From positions 51,351,001 through 51,415,000 of the forward strand of contig JAMJFZ010000107.1 in the NCBI GenBank assembly GCA_026225945.1: a stretch of DNA of 64,000 nucleotides, given 5' to 3'. The translations under genes and the position numbers were made by a program. A model generated the notes under the pieces. That model was given only the letters and a program-made list of their open reading frames with translations. It had not been told where the DNA came from and did not search any database. Source of the DNA: Cricetomys ansorgei (Eukaryota > Chordata > Mammalia > Rodentia > Nesomyidae). Of this stretch, positions 61,801 through 64,000 are shown one piece after another. Position 1 is the stretch's first letter; the number at the start of each line of letters is the position of its first letter.

Positions 61801-63017
61801 ACACTGACAAGTGGATGAACCCTAGAGCAGTGGTTCTCAACCGTCCTAATGCTGTGACCCTTTAATACAATTCCTCATGTTGTGGTGACCCCCAACCATA
61901 AAACCATTTTCTATTGCTAATTCACAATCATTATTTTGCTACTGTTAGGAATTGTAATGTAAATATCTGATATGTGGATGTGTGGTAAGCGGTCCCTTTG
62001 GGCACACTGGCTTGACTTAAGGCTCCCCATTTTTGTTTAAAGATCCGTTTCTCTCTGGCCTTAATGGACAGAACTCGGACTAAGGTCAGATAGCCCAAAG
62101 CTGCCTAGTTCTGGGAAATTGCCTGCTGGACTAAATTAACTGTATTACTTCCTCATTCTATGGGACATTCCCACCCTTATAGATTATACAAGAAGCCCCT
62201 AGAGAAAATCTTACAGTTGCGTTACTTCCTTATTGCTCTGGGACATCCTAACACTACCGGATAGACCAGTCCACCTGTTAGATAGAGTTACCGTAGCAAC
62301 CTGCTTATGCATTCCCCTCTCCCCTCCCCACCTGAGAACTTCTTATAAATACTAGTACTTGTATTCAATAAATTGAAGGCTTGACCTGACAAATCGTCTG
62401 CCTTTCACTTCTCTCGTCCCTGTCGCATACCCCATTCCCACGCCCTCTCCTAGGGTCCTGGTTGAAGATCCCACTGGTCGGGACATGGATGGTCTTAGGT
62501 GACCCTGTGAAAGGCTCATGCAACACCCAAAGGGGCCACAGCCCATAGGTAGAGAACCATGTACTACACAAAAAGACAAACACTGTATGACTCCATTCAT
62601 GTGGCAGTACAGAAATATACAAATTCACAGAACCAGAAAGCCAGAAGAGGTTCTCAGAATCGAAAAGATATGGGGGATAAGGAGTTATTGCTACATAGAT
62701 AATTTCTATTCGGAATGATAAAAAGAGCTAGAAATGCATGGAGGTGATAGTTGTACATTATAAATGTACATTATAAATAAATATAAATTACATTATAAAT
62801 GTAAACACCAACAACAGTACACTTAAAGTGGCTAGAATGCTACACTTCATGTTGTGTACGTGTCACCACAGTAAGGATGATTCAGGTGAGTTCTGACCTC
62901 CACAGCTCCATCCATCAGGCTGTAACTGCCACCCCGATGTGCAGGAACACTGGACACCCCAGTGGGTGTCACTGCATGACCCCTCACAGCCGCCATTCAG
63001 CAGGGAGCAGTTTTTAC
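25154..63017 (-). CDS. LRP-family endocytic receptor, 26 exons, 5' end missing
   Basis: A large LDL-receptor-related protein. Every one of the 25 exon junctions I placed is phase-compatible and the joined frame is open for about 1,825 codons. Order from the N-terminal side: EGF, Ca-binding EGF, propeller 1 (residues 82-338 of the in-window frame), EGF, propeller 2 (381-630), LDLa 1-7 (about 640-925), two EGF (about 925-1009), propeller 3 (1010-1266), EGF, propeller 4 (to about 1553), EGF and LDLa 8, stalk, EGF, TM helix about 1761-1782, tail about 45 residues. The family binds lipoproteins and other ligands at LDLa repeats and releases them in endosomes through the propellers. The upstream exons (signal peptide, probably more LDLa) lie beyond 64000. 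The layout differs from LRP1, LRP2, LRP4 and LRP5/6. An LRP13-like receptor is one hypothesis; I leave the symbol empty. Introns hold many SINEs and a Tufm pseudogene. Confidence 0.88.
25328..25552 (+). mobile_element. B2/B3-type SINE
   Basis: 'ggcaggagagatgtctcaga', 'ttcagcttctagttcccaca', 'ctggaactccagttccagtg' and 'cacataatataaaagcaaat' follow B2/B3 order. Intronic to the LRP-like gene. Confidence 0.75.
26165..26440. mobile_element. Old mammalian interspersed repeat
   Basis: 'gtggtgacagggtctttaaa', 'aattaagttaaatgaatcc' and 'gacacttggatcttggacat' resemble a repeat also common in other mammals. The family name is uncertain. Confidence 0.45.
26782..27259 (-). CDS. LRP-like exon y: stalk, EGF, transmembrane helix
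   Basis: 478 nt, phase 1 in, phase 2 out. A Ser/Thr/Pro/Glu-rich stalk of about 85 residues is followed by an EGF ([24 protein letters not shown]). A 22-residue helix beginning [12 protein letters not shown] then leads to the stop-transfer [10 protein letters not shown]. The donor that keeps the frame is AAAAG|GCAAGT, a consensus GC donor. A GT donor 4 nt further would end the tail early. Confidence 0.88.
27614..27850 (-). CDS. LRP-like exon x: EGF and LDLa repeat 8
   Basis: 237 nt, phase 1 to 1. [19 protein letters not shown] then [15 protein letters not shown]. LDLa 8: [14 protein letters not shown] and [16 protein letters not shown]. Two usual calcium-ligand Asp positions are Asn and Ala here. 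Donor GACT|GTGAGT. Confidence 0.9.
28085..28268 (-). mobile_element. URR1-type hAT MITE
   Basis: 'taagaccatctgcatatcag', 'cataacagtagcaaaattgt' and 'ttattgaagttgagaatcaa' in reverse URR1 order. Confidence 0.75.
28361..28634. repeat. (GAT)n/(GGT) trinucleotide repeat
   Basis: About 275 bp of GAT units interrupted by GGT at semi-regular spacing. Intronic. Frames across it give Asp/Gly, Met/Val, His-only or Ile/Thr strings of over 100 codons. These are not coding. Confidence 0.95.
29544..29654 (-). CDS. LRP-like exon w: end of propeller 4
   Basis: 111 nt, phase 1 to 1. Encodes [14 protein letters not shown] and [14 protein letters not shown], the standard propeller exit before an EGF. Acceptor 'ttttgtttcag' on minus, donor CAGG|GTGAGT. 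Confidence 0.85.
29882..30005 (+). mobile_element. B1-type SINE, old
   Basis: 'ggcacttgggaggctgaggc', 'gagctacagagtgaaatagt' and 'gtctcaaaaacc' follow B1/7SL order. Intronic. Confidence 0.65.
30006..31238. other. Intron, nothing recognised
   Basis: Part of the intron between LRP-like exons at 29544 and 31855. No repeat family or conserved-looking element that I can name. Confidence 0.4.
31239..31306. repeat. (GT)n(GC)n(GT)n alternating tract
   Basis: About 68 bp of strictly alternating purine/pyrimidine: GT repeats, a GC block of about 14 bp, then GT repeats. Strong Z-DNA-forming composition. Intronic. Confidence 0.95.
31418..31620 (-). mobile_element. B4-type SINE (B1-ID composite)
   Basis: 'ttgaggcagggactctttgt', 'accgggattacaagtgtgct', and then ID-like 'ggcttgctaggcaggtgttt' in reverse orientation. 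This order is the ID plus B1 fusion typical of B4. It lies about 230 bp from exon 31855-32404. Confidence 0.65.
31855..32404 (-). CDS. LRP-like exon v: most of propeller 4
   Basis: 550 nt, the largest exon; phase 0 in, phase 1 out. Starts [12 protein letters not shown]. Blades include [32 protein letters not shown] and [13 protein letters not shown]. Donor ACTG|GTAAGC. Confidence 0.92.
32590..32875 (-). mobile_element. Rodent interspersed repeat (family A)
   Basis: Reverse copy: 'tgtcttagtcagagttatat', 'caccatgaccaaaagcaagt', 'aaacctggaggcaggagctg' and 'ggtgtcaagttgacataaaa'. Confidence 0.75.
33477..33677 (-). CDS. LRP-like exon u: EGF after propeller 3
   Basis: 201 nt, phase 0 to 0. [14 protein letters not shown] completes the propeller exit. 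Then [13 protein letters not shown] and [16 protein letters not shown]. It starts propeller 4 with [12 protein letters not shown]. Donor ACCCAG|GTACTG. Confidence 0.9.
33853..33912 (-). mobile_element. ID-type SINE fragment
   Basis: 'caaacacagggcctcacgcc' and 'tagcatgagctacagcttta' are reverse ID landmarks, about 110 bp from the donor of exon 34021-34185. Confidence 0.6.
34021..34185 (-). CDS. LRP-like exon t: end of propeller 3
   Basis: 165 nt, phase 0 to 0. Contains [19 protein letters not shown] and the exit GQPYGLK. Donor CTCAAG|GTATGT. Confidence 0.9.
34274..34475 (-). CDS. LRP-like exon s: propeller 3
   Basis: 202 nt, phase 2 in, phase 0 out. Contains [40 protein letters not shown] and [12 protein letters not shown]. 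Donor TTAGC|GTAAGT. Confidence 0.92.
35165..35330 (+). mobile_element. B2-family SINE
   Basis: 'agcctggccacctgaattca' and 'cccacaagttgtcttctgat' then a short (CA)n. Diverged B2 type. Confidence 0.65.
35718..35901 (-). CDS. LRP-like exon r: propeller 3
   Basis: 184 nt, phase 1 in, phase 2 out. Contains [18 protein letters not shown], a canonical YWTD motif, and [18 protein letters not shown]. Donor ATGG|GTGAGT. Confidence 0.92.
36277..36495 (-). CDS. LRP-like exon q: propeller 3, first part
   Basis: 219 nt, phase 1 to 1. Contains [34 protein letters not shown] and [14 protein letters not shown]. Acceptor after 'tttcttcttgacag' on minus, donor ACAG|GTATGA. Confidence 0.9.
36701..36948 (-). 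mobile_element. B1 SINE with expanded (GGAA)n(GAAA)n tail
   Basis: Reverse B1 at about 36798-36948 ('tctctgctgtaactctggct', 'gaccaggctggcctcgaact', 'gggattaaaggcgtgtgcca'). Its 3' A-tail has become a 92-bp polypyrimidine microsatellite on the plus strand (36701-36792). Confidence 0.9.
36955..37455 (-). mobile_element. L1 fragment
   Basis: 'tttatggctaagtaaattcc', 'attgtgtatatataccacaa' and 'tttctttatccattcacttg' are the reverse of a well-known L1 segment. Upstream text fits L1 as well. About 100 bp from the donor of exon 37554-37740. Confidence 0.65.
37554..37740 (-). CDS. LRP-like exon p: EGF end and Ca-binding EGF
   Basis: 187 nt, phase 0 in, phase 1 out. Ends the previous EGF ([16 protein letters not shown]), then a calcium-binding [16 protein letters not shown] and [14 protein letters not shown]. 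Donor ACAG|GTAACT. Confidence 0.92.
38512..38693 (-). CDS. LRP-like exon o: LDLa repeat 7 and start of EGF
   Basis: 182 nt, phase 1 in, phase 0 out. LDLa 7: [13 protein letters not shown] and [17 protein letters not shown]. Then the first half of an EGF ([10 protein letters not shown]). Donor GGGCCG|GTGAGT. Confidence 0.9.
38876..39005 (-). CDS. LRP-like exon n: LDLa repeat 6
   Basis: 130 nt, phase 0 in, phase 1 out. Begins with the last cysteine of repeat 5 (DC), then [14 protein letters not shown] and [16 protein letters not shown]. Donor GGAT|GTAAGT. The Tufm pseudogene lies in the intron just upstream of this exon. Confidence 0.9.
39500..40955 (+). pseudogene. Processed pseudogene of Tufm (mitochondrial EF-Tu)
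   Basis: Intronless copy of the nuclear gene for mitochondrial elongation factor Tu. Recognisable segments in order include [39 protein letters not shown]-like and [14 protein letters not shown], then [15 protein letters not shown] and [15 protein letters not shown]. Frameshifts and stops break the frame repeatedly. The P-loop lysine of GHVDHGKT is Glu. AATAAA at 40932-40937 marks the old 3' end; a clear A-tail is no longer visible. It lies in the LRP-like intron 39006-41855, on the opposite strand. Not functional as a protein. Confidence 0.88.
41856..42094 (-). CDS. LRP-like exon m: LDLa repeats 4 and 5
   Basis: 239 nt, phase 1 in, phase 0 out. Repeat 4: [13 protein letters not shown] and [16 protein letters not shown]. 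Repeat 5: [14 protein letters not shown] and [14 protein letters not shown], with its last cysteine in the next exon. Donor GAGAAG|GTAGCA. Confidence 0.9.
43003..43037. repeat. (GT)n microsatellite
   Basis: About 17 GT units within an LRP-like intron. Confidence 0.9.
43202..43350 (+). mobile_element. B1 SINE, diverged
   Basis: 'ggcaggcacaatggcacata', 'ggggatctctgtaagcggaa' and 'cacagtgagaatctgtctca' follow B1 order. Confidence 0.7.
43688..43853 (+). mobile_element. B1 SINE with (CA)n tail
   Basis: 'aaggcatggtggcacatccc', 'acagagacaggtggacctct' and 'ccagggctacacagtgagac' are B1 landmarks. The tail is (AC)n at 43805-43853, 27 bases from the splice donor of exon 43881-44096. Confidence 0.8.
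43881..44096 (-). CDS. LRP-like exon l: LDLa repeats 2 and 3
   Basis: 216 nt, phase 1 to 1. Repeat 2 ends [16 protein letters not shown]. Repeat 3 is [11 protein letters not shown] then [16 protein letters not shown], where the usual Gly-Ser is Arg-Arg but the acidic ligands remain. Donor TGCA|GTAAGT. A long (TG)n tract on this strand starts 28 nt into the intron. Confidence 0.9.
44631..44813 (-). CDS. LRP-like exon k: LDLa repeat 1
   Basis: 183 nt, phase 1 to 1. A linker, then a complete LDLa repeat: [14 protein letters not shown] and [16 protein letters not shown]. The acidic calcium cage is intact. It also starts repeat 2. Donor CCAG|GTTGGT. Confidence 0.88.
44900..45874. other. Intron, nothing recognised
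   Basis: Intron between LRP-like exons at 44631 and 46578. No supported repeat or gene. Confidence 0.35.
45875..46170 (-). mobile_element. Ancient Tigger-like DNA transposon relic
   Basis: 'ccctgaaatccaaaagaccc', 'ctccacctgacctcacgtgc', 'aaatgaatttcatccttaca', 'cataagatatttcattacgc' and the end 'ggggaaaggctattcaatct' follow a mammal-wide mariner/Tigger-type element in reverse. Confidence 0.6.
46578..46790 (-). CDS. LRP-like exon j: end of propeller 2, GC donor
   Basis: 213 nt, phase 1 to 1. Encodes [29 protein letters not shown] and [14 protein letters not shown]. The frame hits a stop just after the exon. Only a GC donor, CCAG|GCTAGT, lets it join the next LDLa exon in frame (restored codon GAT). 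The blades are diverged, with VTAD in place of YWTD. Confidence 0.72.
47070..47447 (+). mobile_element. Rodent interspersed repeat (family A)
   Basis: 'aagcctgtggggtattttct', 'aacaagccagtaagcagcac', 'ttcttgcctccaggtttctg' and 'gggtaaaccctttcctctcc' match the other copies. Confidence 0.75.
48122..48433 (-). CDS. LRP-like exon i: propeller 2, middle
   Basis: 312 nt, phase 1 to 1. Contains [37 protein letters not shown] and [10 protein letters not shown], three to four blades. Donor TTGG|GTACGT. Confidence 0.88.
48434..50017. other. Intron, nothing firm
   Basis: First part of the 4.3-kb intron between LRP-like exons at 48122 and 52741. A short stretch near 49495-49560 may be another Tigger relic. 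No gene. Confidence 0.35.
50018..50210 (+). mobile_element. B2-family SINE
   Basis: 'agatggcttagtgggtagtg', 'gcttgccaccaagtctgaaa', 'gagttcagtccctggcaccc' and 'gtaagttgtcctctgatcga' give a B2-type order. Confidence 0.8.
50211..51534. other. Intron, nothing recognised
   Basis: Continuation of the same intron. No supported feature. Confidence 0.35.
51535..51910 (+). mobile_element. MaLR-like LTR relic
   Basis: 'tgtggtgctattgggatgct', 'tggccacgaggtgaacactt', 'gcaaaattaacctttaactt' and 'tctttacaagttgatcgccg' resemble the old MaLR-type LTR also seen near 12110 and 58750. Confidence 0.4.
52741..52965 (-). CDS. LRP-like exon h: propeller 2, first part
   Basis: 225 nt, phase 1 to 1. Contains [17 protein letters not shown] and [17 protein letters not shown], class B repeats. 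Acceptor after 'tttcctttgtag', donor ACAG|GTGAGC. Confidence 0.88.
53642..53840 (+). mobile_element. B1 SINE with (CAA)n tail
   Basis: Full-length B1: 'gctgggcagtggtggcacag', 'ggccagcctggtctgcagag', 'agttacaacagggaaaccct'. The tail is CAA-rich. One of the least diverged copies here. Confidence 0.92.
53848..54545 (+). mobile_element. Old L1 3' end, interrupted
   Basis: 'ccagttgtctagtaatagat', 'gtatcactcagccttcagaa', then a SINE-like insert about 53945-54190, then 'agttctggagatggatcttg', 'gatggttacacaaaaacatg' and 'acaattaaaaatggttaaag', the 3' end of an old mammalian L1. Confidence 0.7.
54549..54692 (+). mobile_element. B1 SINE
   Basis: 'gggcatgggggttcacacct', 'aggccaacctggtctatata' and 'cacagtgagactcgatctca' follow B1 order. 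About 160 bp from exon 54852-54977. Confidence 0.75.
54852..54977 (-). CDS. LRP-like exon g: EGF between propellers 1 and 2
   Basis: 126 nt, phase 1 to 1. Encodes [15 protein letters not shown] then [19 protein letters not shown], the EGF that closes each LRP propeller. It has no open frame long enough to be noticed alone and was found through the reading frame. Donor AGCG|GTAAGT. Confidence 0.85.
55302..55502 (+). mobile_element. B1 SINE with (AAAT)n tail
   Basis: 'gcctggcgtggtgatgcttg', 'agccagcctggtctacacaa' and 'gccagagctacattgagaga'. The tail is (AAAT)n with AAGT variants (55446-55502). Confidence 0.85.
55560..55735 (+). mobile_element. B1 SINE
   Basis: 'tagtggtggtacatgccttt', 'aatcccagcagttgggaggc' and 'gaggccagcctggtctacag', with a CAA/AAAC-rich tail. 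Confidence 0.85.
56320..56545 (-). CDS. LRP-like exon f: end of propeller 1
   Basis: 226 nt, phase 0 in, phase 1 out. Contains [28 protein letters not shown] and the propeller exit [12 protein letters not shown], like the usual (I/V)KV.H...QP exit. Donor AAGA|GTAAGT. Confidence 0.88.
57362..57530 (-). CDS. LRP-like exon e: propeller 1
   Basis: 169 nt, phase 2 in, phase 0 out. Contains [22 protein letters not shown] and [13 protein letters not shown], two class B repeats. Donor AAAGAG|GTAGTA. Confidence 0.9.
57818..57989 (-). CDS. LRP-like exon d: propeller 1
   Basis: 172 nt, phase 1 in, phase 2 out. Carries [17 protein letters not shown], a clear LDL-receptor class B repeat (LDW..G.LYW). 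Donor AAGAA|GTAAGT. Confidence 0.88.
58601..58672. repeat. (GATATG)n hexanucleotide repeat
   Basis: About 12 nearly perfect 6-bp units, flanked by single variants (gatata, gaaatg). Intronic. Confidence 0.95.
58750..59020 (+). mobile_element. MaLR-like LTR relic
   Basis: 'gagcctagtgggatgtttag', 'ttccaccatgatatgctgcc' and 'ttaccacaggccccaaagcc' recall a mammalian MaLR-type LTR. About 100 bp from the donor of exon 59119-59322. Tentative. Confidence 0.4.
59119..59322 (-). CDS. LRP-like exon c: propeller 1, first part
   Basis: 204 nt, phase 1 to 1. Starts the first YWTD-type propeller ([16 protein letters not shown], then NMYFWVDK). Donor CCAG|GTAAGA. The YWTD motif is present as FWVD. Confidence 0.85.
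59870..59995 (-). CDS. LRP-like exon b: Ca-binding EGF
   Basis: 126 nt, phase 1 to 1. The split first codon restores Asp, giving [12 protein letters not shown], the calcium-binding EGF signature with D-x-D/N-E-C. The Asn/aromatic context HNTPGSYSC is typical. Donor ACAG|GTGAGT. Confidence 0.85.
60370..60500 (+). mobile_element. Old B1-type SINE
   Basis: 'ccaggagttcaagttcatcc', 'tcagctacatagtaagttcg' and 'gagactttgtctcaaac' follow B1/B4 order. Confidence 0.55.
61828..62560 (+). mobile_element. URR1-type hAT MITE, split by an LTR
   Basis: Left part to 61980: 'agcagtggttctcaaccgtc' and 'taatacaattcctcatgttg'. Right part from 62486: 'ggtcttaggtgaccctgtga' and 'aggtagagaaccatg'. The 505-bp LTR interrupts it between these. 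Confidence 0.85.
61981..62485 (+). mobile_element. Solo LTR (ERVK-type by target duplication)
   Basis: 505 bp from TGTGGTAAGC to GGTCGGGACA, so TG...CA ends. A perfect 6-bp duplication, tggatg, flanks it (61975-61980 and 62486-62491). AATAAA near 62368 lies where an R-region poly(A) signal is expected. No viral genes remain. Six-base duplications are typical of class II (ERVK) elements. Confidence 0.85.
62898..63017 (-). CDS. LRP-like exon a: EGF repeat
   Basis: 120 nt, enters in phase 1 and leaves in phase 1. Encodes a six-cysteine EGF repeat beginning [10 protein letters not shown] and ending GWSCG. The acceptor is preceded by 'ttgtgcctacag' and the donor reads GAG|GTCAGA. This is the first exon visible in the window; its partner lies to the right of 64000. 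Confidence 0.8.
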
Positions 63018-63611
63018 CTGTAGGCACAAGGTAGCAGTCAAAACCACTGAACTCAGTGGAGGTTAATACCTCATACGCAGTGCTGTAACATGAAACATGC
63101 TGGGTGAAGAACAGATCACTGCTTTAGAGACAGCCTTTGACCTTTGACTCTGCCTTCTCTCCTGAGAGTAAGGGGGCGGGGGGAACTGGAGTGGGAAACA
63201 TGGAAACCCAGGAGCAGAGTAGAAGCATTTGTTTCCAGGCTAACAATGTGAACAATTTCAATGCTGGTGTATTTATTTTTTCTTCTATAGAAAGGCCAAG
63301 ACTCCTATGTATTTCCTATGGGGTGCATGGGTAATGAGGACACTTGATCCTGCATGTTGTACTCATGAATAAAATGAGTTACCTATGTCAGACCCCAAAC
63401 CTGCCCTTGGTCTGGTCATTAGTGCTATTAACAACTCTTACTTGTGTTTCTCTAGCACAAGGCTTCTTCAGAAGCCTTTCAGAGGGAGTCTTTAGAGGCA
63501 TGAGGGGTAGGAGACCGATGACATGAGGTGAGGTGCCCACTCTCCCTCCTCTATCAGATCCAACAGTGATTCTTCTAATGAAAATCAGAAGATTAAAAAG
63601 TCAGAGTTATA
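63018..63611 (-). other. Intron of LRP-like gene
   Basis: Upstream of the first visible LRP-like exon. No further exon with LDLa, EGF or YWTD coding was found up to 64000. Confidence 0.6.
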
Positions 63612-63757
63612 GTAGGGTGGTGGTGGCACACACCTTTAATACCATTTCTCAGGAAGCAGAGGCAGGTGGATCTCTGATTTCGAGGCCAGCCAGGTCAGTG
63701 AGTTCCAGAACAGTCAAGGAATCCCTGTCTTGAAAAACCAAAAATCCAAAACAAAAC

Positions 63758-63797
<40 letters not shown>
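63612..63797 (+). mobile_element. B1 SINE with (CA)n tail
   Basis: 'gtagggtggtggtggcacac', 'ggcaggtggatctctgattt' and 'gtcttgaaaaaccaaaaatc'. The A-rich tail continues into (AC)n at 63757-63797. Confidence 0.85.
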
Positions 63798-63799
<2 letters not shown>

Positions 63800-64000
63800 G
63801 TCGATGTTACTTTTCAACAGTCTCTCTCCTCACCAGAAAACATGTTTCCTGAGTTCTTTTTCAGTTAAAACCTTAGAGAATTCTATTTTTTTCCTAAAAC
63901 AAATTGATTCATTCCTCCCCCAGACATTTGCTAAATGATTCTGTTGCTTCCATTGGTTTAGTAGTTTTCTTGTACTGGAGCCGCAGGGTTGTGTTGGGTC

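Larger units (their letters stand above)
61590..62870 (+). mobile_element. Old L1 3' segment carrying nested insertions
   Basis: Left part: 'tgttcacaattgcaaaaagg', 'accatcaatagattaaatag', 'attccattcagcctttaaca'. Right part resumes near 62561: 'aaaaagacaaacactgtatg', 'actccattcatgtggcagta' and, at the end, 'acagtacacttaaagtggct'. The order fits one old L1 split by the URR1 element. Confidence 0.65.

Noticed and set aside
62365..62628. Frames in the 62352-62718 region
   Set aside because: They cross the solo LTR, URR1 and L1 boundaries and are chance frames.
25154..63017. Identity as LRP4, LRP5/6, LRP1 or LRP2
   Set aside because: LRP5/6 has four propellers before three LDLa. LRP4 has LDLa first, then four propellers. 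LRP1 and LRP2 have further LDLa clusters and propellers and true NPxY tails. None matches the observed order and tail.

Overview
This is vertebrate nuclear DNA from a muroid rodent. The evidence is the repeat content: B1, B2-type and ID SINEs, several copies of the URR1 hAT element, rodent-type L1 3' ends, and long (CA)n and polypurine microsatellites. Many B1 copies carry a diagnostic 'gttacaaca' variant near the 3' end, so the species may not be mouse or rat, possibly a cricetid. I cannot fix the species from sequence alone.

Layout. Positions 1 to about 16500 are intergenic and repeat-rich, with two minisatellites (1440-1970, 2700-3145), a 400-bp polypurine tract (4906-5310), a likely solo LTR inside an old L1 (13464-14127), and many SINEs. 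A CpG island (about 16590-18180) contains the single-exon plus-strand gene Cldn23 (17296-18180), an intact 294-residue claudin. From about 25154 to the right edge, the minus strand carries a large LDL-receptor-related (LRP-family) gene. I placed 26 exons (63017 down to 25154). All 25 junctions keep one open frame of about 1,825 codons, and the 5' part lies beyond position 64000. Cldn23 and the LRP gene converge tail to tail.

The LRP-like protein reads: EGF, Ca-binding EGF, beta-propeller 1, EGF, beta-propeller 2, seven LDLa repeats, EGF and Ca-binding EGF, beta-propeller 3, EGF, beta-propeller 4, EGF plus an eighth LDLa, juxtamembrane stalk, EGF, one transmembrane helix, and a short tail (about 45 residues) with two NxxY motifs that lack the usual proline. 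This is an endocytic lipoprotein-receptor layout but does not match LRP4, LRP5/6, LRP1 or LRP2. It may be a poorly described mammalian LRP (LRP13-like is a hypothesis). I know of no such receptor beside human CLDN23. Two of its introns appear to need GC-AG splice donors, and one donor is followed 28 nt downstream by a (UG)24 tract.

A Tufm processed pseudogene sits in one LRP intron on the opposite strand (39500-40955). At 61590-62870 three transposons are nested: L1, URR1 inside it, and a solo LTR with a perfect 6-bp target duplication inside URR1. No RNA genes, CRISPR arrays or prokaryotic features were seen.
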